From Maylandia zebra (taxonomy: Eukaryota > Chordata > Actinopteri > Cichliformes > Cichlidae): a DNA stretch of 64,000 nt. The notes under the pieces were generated by a model, which saw nothing but the letters and a program-made list of their open reading frames with translations, had not been told where the DNA came from and did not search any database. The DNA is taken from positions 32,975,954 through 33,039,953 of the forward strand of contig NC_135167.1 in the NCBI RefSeq assembly GCF_041146795.1, written 5' to 3'. This document shows, piece by piece, positions 43,137 to 56,953 of the stretch (positions are counted from its first letter, which is position 1; each line of letters starts with the position of its first letter). A program made the translations under genes and the position numbers.

Positions 43137-46100
43137 TCAGTCAGAACCGGAGCCTGGAGACGTCTGAGACAAAGTTTTTGTAGCTCTTTGTCGACGTTCC
43201 TCATAATATTTCTAAAAAAAACAGAAAAGCGAGAAAACAAACATCGTTAGGCCAACAGTGTGATTTTGTGTGCTGAATCGTGTATATGTATGTGCGTGCG
43301 TACCTGCAGGTTGTCGTAGTGTTTCTGGCTGCAGCAGTGGAGTTCCTTGGCGGTCTTCTCATTCAGGCAGAAAACAGAGCAGATGTTACAGAAAAATCCT
43401 GATTTAGGGACCACAAACTCCTGACCTGCAGAGAAGCAGAAACAGGAAGATTAGACAAGTATTAACAACAAATTTGAATTTAGAGTGTGTGTGTCTGACT
43501 GATGGGGCTGTTAGGGTTGAACTGAGGCAGTCTGAAATCTGCTACAACACACGGAGACTGAGAGCGAGATGGCTTTGCCTCAGGTCCGACAAGCTCCCTC
43601 CTGCGTTTACCCACAACTGAAAATGAAAAGAGCGACACGTTAATCATCAACAAATCTGCTACAGGAGCCACTGGGTTTATAAAATATTTAAACATTCAAT
43701 TATAACTCAATAATAATTGAACAAATGATTTCGATTTACTTGAAAAGCTGAAACCTTCATCGGCCACTTTATTAGGTACACCTGTTTGACTGCTCATTAA
43801 TGTGACTCTCTAATCAGCCAATCACATGGCAGCAACTTAGTGATTTAGGTATGTAGACATGGTCAGATGACCTGCTGAAATTCAAACTGAGCATCAGAAT
43901 GAAGAAGAAAAATAATTTAAGTCACTTAAACGTGGCATGTTTGCTGATCTTAGCATTTCAAAAACTGCTGATCTGCTGGGATTTTCCCACAGAAGCATCT
44001 CTAGGGTTTACATAAAATCGTCTGAAACAGAAAATATCCAGTGAGTGGCAGTTCCCTGGAGGAAATGCATTTTTGAGTTTAGAGGAGAATGAAATAACTG
44101 CTTCACGCTGACCGGAAGGCCAGAGCAAGCCAAACAACCACTTATTACAATGCACAAGAGTATCTCTGAACGCACAGCACATCCAACACTGAAGCAGATG
44201 AGCTACAGCAGCAGAAGACCACACTGGGTTCGACTTCTCTAAGCTAAGAACGCAAAACTGAGGGTACAATTCACACAGGCTCAGCAACGCTGTAAAATTA
44301 AAACACTGCCTGGTCTGTTGAATCTCAGTTTCTGCTGTGACATTAGGATGGTAGGGTCAGAAATCTTGGATCCATCCTGCCTTGTATCAAAATCTCAGGC
44401 TGGTGATGGTGTGGGATATAGTCATCGCACCAACGGAGCATTTTTTAACCACCACATATGTAAAATATATTACTACCACCAGGCTGAATGTCTGTAGCAC
44501 AGTGAGGAGCACAAACATGAGATCAGAGCCATAAAATATCACAACTTTTCTTTTTATATTCACTTTACTGTGTTTTGGCTGTCAGAGCGGTGTATTTTGC
44601 TGATTTAAAGCAGCTCTTTGTACCTTTAATGTCGGCCATGCTCCATCCATCATTCTCCTCTCCCTCCTGTGTCTCGTCATCAGAACACTTGGGCTCTGGC
44701 TGCTGTCCAGCAGGGGCGGCTGCAGCATCGGGCTGGGTCACTGCCTCCTCCTCGGCCCTCTGGCTCTCCGCCTGGCAGTCACCTTTGGTCACTGCATCAG
44801 TCGATTCTGCGGTCTTCTTGGTTTTCATTTTGAGGTTAACTTTGTTGTCACCAGAGTCTTGCAGACGCTGTTTCAGGCTCTTCAAACGGAATTTAAAAGC
44901 AAAGATGCCAGTAGGTTACCACGAAAAGAGGTTTGTTGTCACAAAATGTTCATGTGAAATAAGAAATTCCATTTCAAATTCCTAATCTAGAGTTGCTTAT
45001 ATGTAAATCACATTCTTCTCTTTTTGCATCTTTGGGAACTGTTTACTATAGACGACCTTGAGGAGTGTATGGTATATTTGACTCTGCCACTAAACCTGAA
45101 AAAGAAAGATACTCACGACTCAATACGTCCAGCTTTACTCCTATGAAGAGGAGAGAAAAAAGCACAAGGTCAGACAGACATGAAGACGCTTTAAAGAAAA
45201 TGAAGAAACACAGTGTAAAATAAATTTCCTCTTTTTCTCACTTCTGATTGTGGGACACACTTACCAAGCAGATAAATAGTCCTTGGTGACTTTGCTCTCC
45301 ATCGCCTGTGTTAATCCACCAGGTTCGGCCATCTCAATGCATATCTGAGAAAACAGAAAGGATATTTGAGCAACACAGTGGTACTCAATGGGTGTGCTAC
45401 AGGCACGATTTGTATTGTACAGGGCGATAAAGAATTTGTCCTGGCGAGTTTCTCTACTGCCCTGTACGATAGTACAAGGCAAAGAAAAAAAATCTTGGGG
45501 TTTTAAACTTGCAAATGGGAAATAAGTGCAAACATATTTCTATACTTTTGCAAAGTTTTTGATTGAACAATAAAACCACTGGGCAAGAAACACTAAAAGA
45601 ATAACTTAGCGCTGCCTCAAACTGCAGGGATCTCCCCTGCTCGATGGGCCAGGACAAAAGGCTGAACAGGTCATAAGATTACTACTTGGTTGAGAACTTG
45701 CTGCATTTCAGGCAGTCCTTCTTCACCAGTGTTTGCAAAGGCATGTCAAATTCAGATTGCCTGCCGCAGGGACTGTCTGTACATGGAATATTTAAACTTG
45801 CTCAACTCGTGTTAAAAAACCACAAAGTCTCCTTCAGACTCATTTAAAATGTTTCTCAATATGAAAAGAACAGCAGACACCATGACAAGCCTTGCAGCCT
45901 TCTGTAAAACATAAAATAGTTGCACGTGTTTATGAAATCGTACCCTGTTGGCAAGCGGCAAGAATCTGACAAAAGCAGCAATGGACGCCACCACTTCCAT
46001 GATCATCATGACAAGGTCCACATTCACCTCGGAGACCTCCACACTCAGCAGCCGGTCCTCCAGAGACTCCGACTCCAGAACATGCTGAAAAACAACCAGC

Positions 46101-49100
46101 GTTAAGATCAGGGAGACCCGAGCCTGCTGCTTTTACAAGACAGATTTATGTGACTGCTGACTTACAGTGGTGCTCCATTTCATCATGCTTCTATACATGC
46201 TCTCCTGTGAAAAGAGTAGAAGATGAAAGGGGATTACATCAATCGCTGATCCTCTGTTTGTACAATAAATACTGAATAACTCTCCTCCTGCTTAGAGTGT
46301 TTTTAATGTTCTATTGACCACATTTAATAAGATAAATATTGGACTCCACTGTAAGTGAGAAGTGACTCGATCCTGGTTTGCATCTTTGTGGCAAAGGATT
46401 CATACTTCGGGACAGTAACGACACAACATATAACCAAGGTTTTGCAGGAACTATTTGATGCTATTTGAGTCTCAGTGTCAGGTCTGACGGTGCCCCGACC
46501 GGCGCCCTGTGTGTATGTGTGTGTTTGTTCTCCTCTCTCTCGCTCTGTTTTTTCCTCTCCTGCTCCGCTGCGATTGTTACGCGGTCGCGTAGCAATGGGA
46601 GATCTCCGAGCCGGAAGTGCTGCCGCTCTGACCTGCTGTCCCACCTGCGACTGATTCCTCGCCAGCTGCTGCCAATCATCCACCGTCGTTGGCAGAGCTA
46701 TTTAATGGTGTGGCTGAGTGACCGACAGCGCTGGAGTATTGCACCAAGCCTGGTAGTGACTCGAGCTCAGCAAGGGTAAAGCAAGTGTTTGATAGCGGAG
46801 GGAGGCTAATCGTGGCTGTTTTGCCTTTTCCCAGGAAGCGAACGAGACGGAAGGAGAGACGTCACTGATTCACGGGAGTTGTGTGGACACACGAGGAGAG
46901 ACGGGGAGAGGAGCACTGAAGGGACTTGCACTATGGATAACTGTGGATTGGCTTCACTGTAAATAAAGACACTGTTCAACTTTAACGAGAGGTCCGCGTC
47001 TGGGTTCACTAACTCACCATCCTTAACACTCAGTGACTTTCCGCAACAGTTGTCAGACCTCAATTCCTCTTAACATGTAGCTGTGGAGAGAGTTCTCAGA
47101 AAGCTCCTGAATAGCTAGCCCACAAGGAAACTTGAGATGGGAAACGCTGAAGCTTGAAGGTTAGCAGCGACTGAAGTTTTAAAATAAGTAAGGGCATTAC
47201 TTAATAGTCAGTAAAACACTCTATAACCTATGTCTGGGTCTTTAAAGTTTACACGCGGCTGACTTCACAAGGAGCTCTGTGGAAATTTAAAGTGGTGGCG
47301 GAATGACGTGGGTTGTCGCCTATGAACAGAAAAGTGGATAAAGTTCATGCAGCTTTTGTGCTGCTGTTGCAAAAAGGAACAAATACAGACAAAGTAACAA
47401 TAAATAGTTGATTTGAAATTCATGCATATTTTTAGCTTTTCCATTTCTTATTCAGATATTTATCAATAAGTGACTTATATGTATGTATATATTGTATATA
47501 TTGTGCTATTCCTTACTTCTTGTATCTGTCTTTGTTACTGTTTGTACTGTAACCAATATATTTCCCCTAGGGATCAATAAAGTATTCTCATTCTATTAAT
47601 ATTAGCCCAGAGAAGGATGATGCTGTGCTCACTCCTTAGAGGAGAAATCTGTTTTGATTGGGATCTGAATAGTTTGAGTGAAACAGGAGCATGCCCCTGA
47701 TTTAACAGCCCCCGATTGCTCCATTTTCATACCTCACTTGTACCAGGAAGCATGTCTTGTAAAACAATGTGGATTCTGAGCGTCCACTCTCCAACAGTAA
47801 CTGGATTTTTAAGGTAATCCCTGGCGAAATCGCAGCACGCATCCCAGCTGTTAAAAAACACAAAGGCCTGGAGGGGAAAAATGATGCAGAGGAAACATTC
47901 AATATTAATCATTAAATTGAATTCAATTTGCAAATGCAAATTTCTCTGTATCAGCCTGCTGGGTCTACTCCTCACCCTCCTCTGCAGTGATAAAACGATT
48001 ATTTTGTAGTACAGAGTCTGAACAGTCTGATCAGGGACGTAACGCCACACCAGCTTGGTGACATCCTCCTGTCTGTAGTTTCCTTCTGGCAAACCGGTCA
48101 ACATGATCGTGGAGAACGTAGAACCTTGAGATTGGGCTTTCTGCAAGACACAAGGTTCAAGAACCAAAGTTTATTTGAAGAGAAACTTTGCGGTACTTTT
48201 TAAAAAATATATATTATTATTATTACTGACCACATAGAGAAGACAAAATGAAACCAAGTTTAGCAGAAAAAAAGAAATGTGGTTTTTGAGGTGAGTATTT
48301 GGAAAAATGGACACCTCTTGGTATTTACTCAAGGATTCCTGATTTTTAATGTTTACAATGATCCAGTAATATCAATGTTTTGACTTTTATTTGAACTTTA
48401 AGCACCTTTACAGATACCCAAGGTATCATAGACATCAGAAAAACAATGATTAGTGGGTTAGATCAAATGCCAGACTGAAAAAGTGCAGTTTAAGTAATGG
48501 CTCTGGTTCATGTGTCTGGGGCAGAGACAAGCAGAAGGAAATTGACCACTGATGGAGCAAAGATTTCTGGAGGGGCCAGAAAAGAGGTCAGAGAGATAAT
48601 AAGGCAAATGAGCATCAAAGGATTTGTGGGAACCAGAATCACAGTGTTAGTGGATAAAAGTTGAGGGAATGTGTCACAATGATTTATTGTGAACAACAAT
48701 AAATCAGCAGTTTTGTCTGCACTTTATCCACAGCCCAGGGGAGAACTGAAAAATCTATTCACGAGTGTTTCACAAACAGAAAGCGAAAGAAAGGTCTTAC
48801 CAGATGACCTTCCATTAACTTAACCCATCTTTTTTTTTCATTTAAATCATATTTGTTTAAAATCCCATTTAAAAAACACTTACGCAGTGAGGTACATCCA
48901 CACTGTGGTATTTTCAGCCTTGACAATTTGTGGCCGGTGGCCCGTTTTAGAAGGCTGTACCAAACGCCAAGGCGATCAGCATCACGAAGAGACTGAAATT
49001 CGATAAACACCTGAAACACAAGAAAGAAAATGTATTCTGAACATTTTACCTTCACATTGTAAATGTTAGAAAATAAGTGCTAAGCACACGTGGAAAGAGT

Positions 49101-51127
49101 GAACTAAGTACAGCTTTACTGTGGAGTTCACTGGATTCAAAAGTCAGAAATCCTGGCTCAATGATGCACTGGAGCCATGCTCAACATGACCCCTGCACTA
49201 ATGCTGTAATGTGATAAATACTAGTGCGCATGAGCATATGAAGAATTGCTCAGCGAGCAGCTTATCGGCAGTCTCTCTTTACTATCGCTATAGTTTTGCA
49301 GTTGTGCTTTCCTCAAGATAAGTAGCATCCAAATCTAGACACATTATCTCTTTGTAAGGATGGATTTATGAAGGTTGGTGCATGTCCTTTAGTTTGGTGT
49401 GGTTAATCTGTCAATTTTTCTGTATGGTTAAGATTACACTTACACAAGCACATATCTCATACAGCCTTTCACAGACTTCTAACACATGCACTTGTTGGCA
49501 TTTATGAGTGTGTTTATACCTTGTTGAGAAGAGGCAGGTAGTTTCTTACACAATCCATTTTTTTCAAAGCTTCTCTGAGATCCCGGGACTCGCCTGGCGA
49601 GATGTTCCTGATGTAGATTAATCGTGCTCCATTGTCAGTCACTTGCTGCTTCGAGAAAACCGGGTTGACGTGAAAAAACAACAACCCCACAAACAGTATG
49701 ACATTCCAAACATTCTTATACTACAGTTCCAAGATCAAGGTCATAAGTTTGCACTTATATTCACACAGCAGGTATGCACCCTGGCAGCTATCTTCATTTT
49801 CCAAACAATTTATAATTGCAGCTCTTGCTGTTTTTGATAACACTGGTTGAAAAAATATTTAAACTAATGTACACACAGTGCCGTGAAAAACGCATTTGGC
49901 TCGTTCCCAATTTCCTAATTTTTTGCACAAGTTTCAAATCATTAAACAAATGTTTAAAAAAAATACAAAATGCATTTTTAAATGAGGATTTAATTTATTC
50001 CAGGAAAAAAGTTCTCCAATCCTTTCCTAGCCCTGTGTGAATATCTGAAAAAACGGGTATGTCCCCATTTTTCAAGGTGTTTCGACTTGGATGTGAGTGC
50101 TTCCAGTTATGACTTTATACTCTGACCAATAAATCTAAAGGTATTCTAGTGCAGTCTTTGTTTCTGAGATATGTGCATTACTTACATAGCATAGCCGTTT
50201 CATCAGAGACTTATAAAACTCAAGCTGAAAGGAAAAAAACAGTTCAAAATCATTACATCACTTCGGATTCGGTTCGATTTATTTCAGCTTAAAGGTATTT
50301 TTTTTCTACAAAAAGAAATATTTTTTTACATTTATAATCACACTTTAAATAAACAAGCAGAAACAAATATTTTCAAATAATTTTAATAACATCTGTCACA
50401 ACAGTAGATTGCATTATCTACACACAGTGCTTACCGGCGTCATTAAAATGTTGCCCTTCTCAACCTGCAGTCGAAGTTTAGACCCATTGAGAATAAAATC
50501 ATGATTTTCTGATACTAGCACGATGTTTTTGTCTTTTTCTACATTTACACCTACTTGAGCGTCACCTGACAATGAGATATAACCCAACTACAAACTTGTA
50601 AAACAAATTGAACTATTTCAGATCAAAACTTAACCACTTTGATAAAGCATGTTTTTCTTACAGTGTTTTTTTAATGTTACCTTTGAATTGGGAAGTTTGA
50701 CTGTTTTGAGACAACCTGTGAAGTGCAGAGCAAAAGAAAAACAAAAAAATAATTATAAAATAGAAAATATCTTCACATTGAGAAATCTTTCATACAGATC
50801 TTTGGGGATTTCTTACGGATTCTTTCTGGACGCAGTTGCTCTTGTATCCGCTCCCAAAATGTTGGGTGGGTAACAGCGACCGGCTGATCCTTTGAGATCT
50901 TCTCTGCAGTCACAGAGTCTTGGAATAAAGGAAATGTAGTTAAGTTCAATAGTGGTAGTTTAGATAGGATGCAAATTACCCAGCTGATCTAAATACAAAT
51001 CTGCGTGGTTGAGGCCGTTTCTGCTTTGGAAGCCAAGACTTTTGGCTCACCGTCAACTGCAGCACCTTTAATTGGTTCAACAGCCTCCGTAGCCTTGGCT
51101 GTATTTTTAGGTGCCACTGCAGCTTCC
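43137..51127 (-). CDS. matr3l1: matrin-3-like nuclear RNA-binding protein, right arm
   Basis: Exact mirror of the left-arm gene: stop at 43,137-43,139, zinc-finger exon 43,303-43,424, RRM exons 47,733-47,867, 47,976-48,140, 48,884-49,010 and 49,520-49,645. The two genes point tail to tail at the spacer, with stop codons 1,639 bp apart. I see no substitution that changes a residue between them. If expressed, they would give the same protein. Shared 3' sequence continues about 122 bp past the stop and then ends at the palindrome border. Confidence 0.72.
43761..44459 (+). mobile_element. Tc1-like transposon relic, right arm
   Basis: Mirror of 40,175-40,873. The end GCCACTTTATTAGGTACACC lies at about 43,761-43,782. 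Confidence 0.78.
46476..47028 (+). repeat. solo LTR with 5-bp target duplication, right arm
   Basis: Mirror of the left-arm solo LTR. It begins TGTCAGGTCTGACGG at 46,476 and ends CCTTAACA at 47,028, flanked by CTCAG at 46,471-46,475 and 47,029-47,033. The shared insertion site shows that it came before the inverted duplication. Confidence 0.92.
47494..47594 (+). repeat. LINE 3' tail (ATCAATAAAGTA type), right arm
   Basis: Mirror of 37,040-37,140. Confidence 0.7.
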
Positions 51128-51575
51128 TTACAAACACACACACAACGAACATACATTAGTTTGTATTACTACCAAAACTGTTAAGTTACTACATTCACAC
51201 TAAAAATCATACATGAGCACTTGTCATGAGCTTACAAGTATTTACAGACAAGTTGGAGTCTTCCATGCAAACTACAAGCAACTGTGGCAACTTGCAAGCA
51301 ACCAGTGCGATTCCAAGGATGTTTTCAGTACAATGTGTATATATAGATTTAAAAAATGCATAATGCAACACAGCAAAATAAAAAAAAAGTACAGTTTGTA
51401 TGCTTTCATAGCATTAGACTTGAGCGGAAGCTTTCTGACATGGGGATGACTATATAAAAGCTCAGTATAATCCAAAGTAACTATGAATTTGAGGGGTGCG
51501 AGACTGTAGAAGAAATGTAAGGATAACCAACTGACTTTAACAGATGCATAAATGTATGCAGAGTTACACACTTAC

Positions 51576-51757
51576 TCTCTGTCCCACCACTGCATTTACG
51601 GCTGCACTTCCAGGGATGTTGAGTTCAGCAATGACCTTTGGCCTCTGCTCTTTGAGATAGAGCATGAAGGCATTTGGCGGCTTCTTGACGTATGGCCCAT
51701 CTTCATCCTGAATGTGTTCACTGACAGGTGTTGCCAGCTGTGGTGGCTCGTCTCCCG
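51576..51757 (-). pseudogene. TCF/LEF-type HMG-box first half, right arm
   Basis: Mirror of 32,877-33,058 with the same in-frame stretch and donor. It lies next to 151-bp repeat copy b. Confidence 0.75.
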
Positions 51758-51834
51758 CTCAAAGAGGACAAAATAGAGAACAATACAGTGTTCAGCTGCC
51801 TGGCTGTGCTTTACACACAGCCCTGCTCTGGTAC

Positions 51835-51985
51835 ACCCACTATGCCGGCCTTTGTACACTCTCTCCATCTAATGATAGAGAGGAAGGATACATTCACTAC
51901 TTCTAGCCTCCACTATTCAAATTGAGTATTTTCACAGTGTCCTAAAAGCTTCCCGAAAAGCCTTTACACTATTTTCCAAAACGCT
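51835..51985 (-). repeat. 151-bp direct repeat, right arm copy b
   Basis: Mirror of 32,649-32,799. Confidence 0.9.
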
Positions 51986-52316
51986 GCATCCAGAGCACAG
52001 TCAGGGACTGGAAGGAGAGAGTAGATTTCCCCCATATGGACTTCTCTCTTCATTGGCTCCCAATTAAATCCCAAATAAAAATCCAAATACTTGCCCTCAC
52101 ACACACAAGGTCTTGAATAATCACCCCCAATTTTGTCTACAAGATCTCACAGTGCCATATCATCCCAACAGAGTGCTTTGCTCTCAGACTGCTGTCTTCC
52201 GAGGGGATTTAAAAGTACAATGGAAGGCAGAGCCATCACTTTTCAGGCCCCTCTCTGTGGAACCAGCTCCCACTTTGTATTCGGGACACAGACACTTGCT
52301 CTCATTTTTTAATTAA
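51986..52316 (+). repeat. interspersed retroelement tail, right arm
   Basis: Mirror of 32,318-32,648. Confidence 0.55.
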
Positions 52317-52695
52317 GCGTGAAACCTGTTTGCCAAAGTCCAATAACTTGAGAGAGGAGCCAAAGACGTCCTTGTCCCAGATTCGTCCCAAGACAGATTC
52401 ACACCTATTCGCACCTTGTCTGCTGTGACCTGAAGAACTCGCGTGACCATTGCGACTCTGAAGGTGCTAAAAATCACACAAGAGTTTAAATGCGTGAGAG
52501 GCCACACTTGAGTAGCAAAGAAGCTTAGCTGATGAGATTAAATGTGCAGTTGCATGAGAGCACTAGTCTTTTTAGTGATCCACTTTTTGACCAGTTTAGA
52601 ACCTGACAAGCGAGTAATCACAATGCCCACCTCGTTAATTGTCCTGAAAGCTTCATAAGCCGGACAATGACTCAGTGATGTTGCAGTTTTTCACA

Positions 52696-52767
52696 GCGAT
52701 GGTGGTATAGTGGCGAGCATAGCTGCCTTCCAAGCAGTTGACCCGGGTTCGATTCCCGGCCATCGCA
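52696..52767 (+). tRNA. tRNA-Gly(TCC), right arm
   Basis: Mirror of 31,867-31,938 with every stem intact. A TTTT run is not immediately downstream; the closest T-rich sites are further along. It points in the same direction as the right-arm tRNA-Ser, 575 bp upstream of it. Confidence 0.95.
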
Positions 52768-53342
52768 GTTGCTTCTCGCAGTGCTGTTCAAGCATGTGGG
52801 CTGCGTACTGTTTTACACTAAAAACGTTCTCCGCTCTTTCTGCAAAGGCTTACAATGTCAGGCCAGGTGCATTCTTCATCGGCCTCGCTGCTACCGTTTG
52901 CTGTGGAAAGACACTGTTCACACAGGCTTTGAGTTCTCATCACTTCATACATATACCTTCTTACATGACACTGGGATTGGACACGCTACTTCTTCATAAA
53001 GACACCCAGTCCCACTTTAAATATTGTGCTGAATGTTTGGAATGAAGATAACATTTTACTAACCATGTACTGATCAGCTCTTTGCGGTGGCAAAATCATC
53101 AGCTGTGTGTGTTACTGTTCATGCAAACAAGCAAGCTAATGTCAGCCAGCTAGCTTCAACCGCAGCTGTGCTGCACCGATCTCACGGAACTGCAAAACCA
53201 CAAGCTTTCTCACCAAAGTCATGCAGCTACCGCATTTACAATCCAGCGTGGCCGTTGTTGTGCACATCCTACTTGAAAGACGTGTGGCGTAGGACTTGGA
53301 AGACGTATGTCTTTCAAGTATGTAGCTCCAAAACCAAATGTG

Positions 53343-53423
53343 GTTGTTGTGGCCGAGCGGTCAAGGCGATGGACTCGAAATCCATTGGGGTCTCCCCGCA
53401 CAGGTTCGAATCCTGTCGACTGT
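53343..53423 (+). tRNA. tRNA-Ser(CGA)-like gene, right arm
   Basis: Mirror copy of 31,211-31,291 with the same anticodon CGA, internal promoter boxes and imperfect acceptor stem. A T-rich stretch (TGTTTTGC) follows, only a weak terminator for RNA polymerase III. Confidence 0.75.
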
Positions 53424-53912
53424 TTTGCGGCAGTCCAGACGTTGATTTGAGAAGAAGCCACGGCATGGAGATCACCTGAGAAGGTGCCAGGAGAAAGAGC
53501 CAGGCCTTTGCTTGTGAAAATAGAGCACGCAGAAGCAATGGACCCAGCTATGTCCTGACAAAATTAGGCACATATTCAGTAAACATGGCATCCTTCAATT
53601 GCTCTCTTAGCCACCCCAGACGTGTAGTCATCCAGGATCCTGTCTGAGTACCGCCAATGACTGATGCGTCTGACAAATGCTGATTGCTTTGCAAGAGGAT
53701 CGGGATTGGAGGGACAGCGGATTTCACCGGGAATGGGACAACAGCAGAAATAGCTTCAAACATCAAACATTACTGCATGAAAAGCACAAAGAGTGGACAC
53801 ATTTCATTGTTTGGAACACTGCTTTTCACTACAGCTCTTTGCATGTAAAAACTTTGCTCTTCTCCACAGCTGGCTGACGGACACGCAAAAGTGCAAGCAA
53901 GAGTGGCCACAG

Positions 53913-54063
53913 ACCCACTATGCCGGCCTTTGTACACTCTCTCCATCTAATGATAGAGAGGAAGGATACATTCACTACTTCTAGCCTCCACTATTCAAAT
54001 TCAGTATTTTCACAGCGTCCTAAAAGCTTCCTGAAAAGCCTTTACACTATTTTCCAAAACGCT
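53913..54063 (-). repeat. 151-bp direct repeat, right arm copy a
   Basis: Mirror of 30,571-30,721, next to the gypsy remnant. Confidence 0.9.
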
Positions 54064-54127
54064 GCTGTGCTGCCCCTTTAATCCTCCTCAGTTCCCTCAG
54101 TTTGAGATCCTTCCTGGGCTTGGTGTC

Positions 54128-56040
54128 ATGGTACTCCAAGTTTTGCCAAACTTTGCAACTGTTGTAGCCCCTATGTGTGGCTGTGCTAACGACAAGAACA
54201 CTTTCACATGGACTTCAGGTGCACAAGCGAGCTTTGAAGAAGTAAAAAAACTCCTGGTGAATAGTCCTGCACTGGCACTGTTTGACCCTGCCTTGCGTGT
54301 TGTGATCTCTACTGATGCAAGTGACTATGGGCTTGGTGCTGTATTTGCTCAAGTGCAACCTGATGGCACAGAAAAACCTGTGGCGTTTGCTTCCCGCACA
54401 CTGCCTGCAACAGATCAAAAGTACTCAACTGTTGAAAAAGAAGCTTATGCTTGTGTGTGGGCTGCAGAGAAATGGAGAACGTATTTGTGGGGCCGACGTT
54501 TCACTCTGCGGACAGACCACCAAGCTCTGACAACGCTGCTGAGCACCAAAGGGTTTAATAGGGTTGGCATGCGCATCGCCCGCTGGTCTGCCCGCCTCCT
54601 GTGTTTTGACTATGATGTTATTTGCCGCCCAGGTTCTCAGAACTATACAGCTGACTGTCTCTCTCGCCTGCCCCTGCCCGTTTCTTCCCATCCCACATCG
54701 GATGCAGATCATGAAATGGTAGCCCAAGTTTCTGCTGCCATGTCCCCACTTCCAGTTGCGGACTTTGACTCTGCCTGTTCAACTTGCCCTGAACTGGTTG
54801 CTTTGCGTTCACAAATACAAAGTGGCTGGCCTGCCTCAATCAAAGCACTTGATGTCACGCTTGCACCTTACTACAAAATCCGTAATGAACTCTCAACCCT
54901 AAGTGATTATGTTCTCAGAGGCTCGAGGCTCATTGCACCACTTTCAGTGAGACCTAAACTGATTGCACTGGCACATGAAAGTCACCATTGTGCGCACAAA
55001 ACAAAGATTAAGAGATCTCTACTGGTGGCCAAAAATGGACTCACAAGTTCAGTCTGCCATAACCTCATGCCTCCTTTGCCAGTCCAATGACAAAACTGCA
55101 CATACTAATCCTGCTCCTCTCCAACCCGTCCCACTGCCTGATGGACCGTGGAAAAAACTTGGTCTTGACATTGTTGGGCCTTTTGATACTGCAATACCTG
55201 CTTGTAGATACGTCATAACATTGACTGACTACTACTCCAAATGGCCTGAGCTTGCCTTTTCACCTTATGCTACTACTGATGATGTCATTCAGTTCCTCTC
55301 ATCTGTCTTTAGTCGTCATGGCAACCCAGAGAACATCATAACTGACAATGGTGCACAGTTCACCTCTGTAATGTTCACCTCATTCCTCCAGAATAGAGGC
55401 ATCTCCCACAGCAGAACATCTGTCTACTACCCAGCTGCAAACGGAGCAATCGAACGGTTTCATCGTGCCCTCCGCACCTGTATCCAGACATCAATCCAGC
55501 AGTCGAAACCATGGAAGGCGACTGTGCTGGATTGGCTTCAAGTTTACTGTGCAACACCGCATGCAACTACTTCCCTCTACTTCCCTCTCCCTAAGAACTC
55601 CTGTGTGGCAGGAAGATGCGTACTATACTGGATGTACTCCCTTTGCCTCCTGCTGTGTCTCCACTGGATACGTTGCACGTCACTCAGTTCGGAAATATCA
55701 GTTGAAAATGCAACGTTACACTGATGGTAGGCGTCACGCACGGAAACCTTCTTTTCTACCAGGAGAGAGTGTGAGGATAAGGAAACCCCACCATGTTCCC
55801 AAAGGACATCCCAGATTTACCCCTCCTGTAACAGTAACAAAAGCCAAAGGCTTGAATGCCTTCTTGCTGAGTGATGGAAAGAGTTGGAATGCCACTCATC
55901 TAGCACGCTGTCGCCCAGTGACTGAAAAGAACGCTGACACTGCTAGGCTGCACCACACTCAGACTGGCTCACCTACTGCCAGAAGACTGCCACGCGTCAA
56001 GTACAAGCCTCGCTGGCACAAAGACTATATTGTAGCATAA
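54128..56040 (+). mobile_element. gypsy RNase H-integrase remnant, right arm
   Basis: Mirror of 28,594-30,506 with the same frame shifts. The end of the RT thumb (a FLGLVSWYSKF-like stretch just before 54,128) is in another frame. The coding remnant abuts the 151-bp repeat on one side and the first RNF145-like exon on the other. Confidence 0.93.
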
Positions 56041-56674
56041 TAGGTTGCTTCCTCTCTGTGCAGGGGGATGACTGAAGGGATCACCTTGCTAATCCTTGCT
56101 GTCCAAACTGGCCTCATTGAGCTGCAGGTCATCCACAGAGCCTTCCTCCTCTCTATCATCCTCTTTATTGTTGTTGCTTCCATCCTGCAGTCCATGCTGG
56201 AGACAGCTGAGTCCTAGCCCTGGGAGCATCTAGAGGCAATTAAGATAATATACCAAAGACTTTTTTCATGTGTTTATTTTTAAGAAAACTCTGTGTCCCA
56301 CTGTTTGTTTTATTTTTTACTGATCATAAACAACCAGAGGTGTGGACTCGAGTCACATGACTTGGACTCGAGTCAGACTCGAGTCATTAATTTTATGACT
56401 TTAGACTTGACTTGAAAAAATGTTCTAAGACTTGTGACTTGACTTGGACTTTTACACCAATGACCTGGGACTTGAATTGGACTTGAACCGGTTTACTTGA
56501 AAAGACTTGATATTTCACCCCAAATATAAAATTTAACACGCATATTATATAGAGATTGAAAATGTGACATCATTCAGGGGTAAAACCGCAAAGGATTCTG
56601 GGAACTCGTGGCAAGAGGTACTAGCGCACGCAGGCTTTCAATTGAAATCACAGCGATAAAAAAGAAACACAAAA

Positions 56675-56953
56675 ATGGCAAGAAGCTGTTGTATTATTAA
56701 CTGCAATAGCCGGTCGCATGACAGCCACGGGAAGCCGACGGGTAAAGAGATCGGTTGTTATCGGATTACGTTGTTGAAGAGAAATTGTTCGAGCCATGTT
56801 TCCGAAGTAACAAAGAGGCGACGGGTGGCCTGGATTGCAGCCATTCAAAGACCAAATATAACGTCCCAGAACACTCCAGCTCACAGGTTAGTCTGCTCCA
56901 AGCATTTACACAAAGGTCAGTCTGCTGTTGTAGTTAATGCGTCATTTTCATAA
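56675..56953 (+). CDS. THAP-domain ORF, right arm
   Basis: Mirror of 27,681-27,959 and identical in residues. It is the only intact open frame inside the transposon. Whether it is transcribed is unknown. Confidence 0.75.
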   Translation: MARSCCIINCNSRSHDSHGKPTGKEIGCYRITLLKRNCSSHVSEVTKRRRVAWIAAIQRPNITSQNTPAHRLVCSKHLHKGQSAVVVNASFS

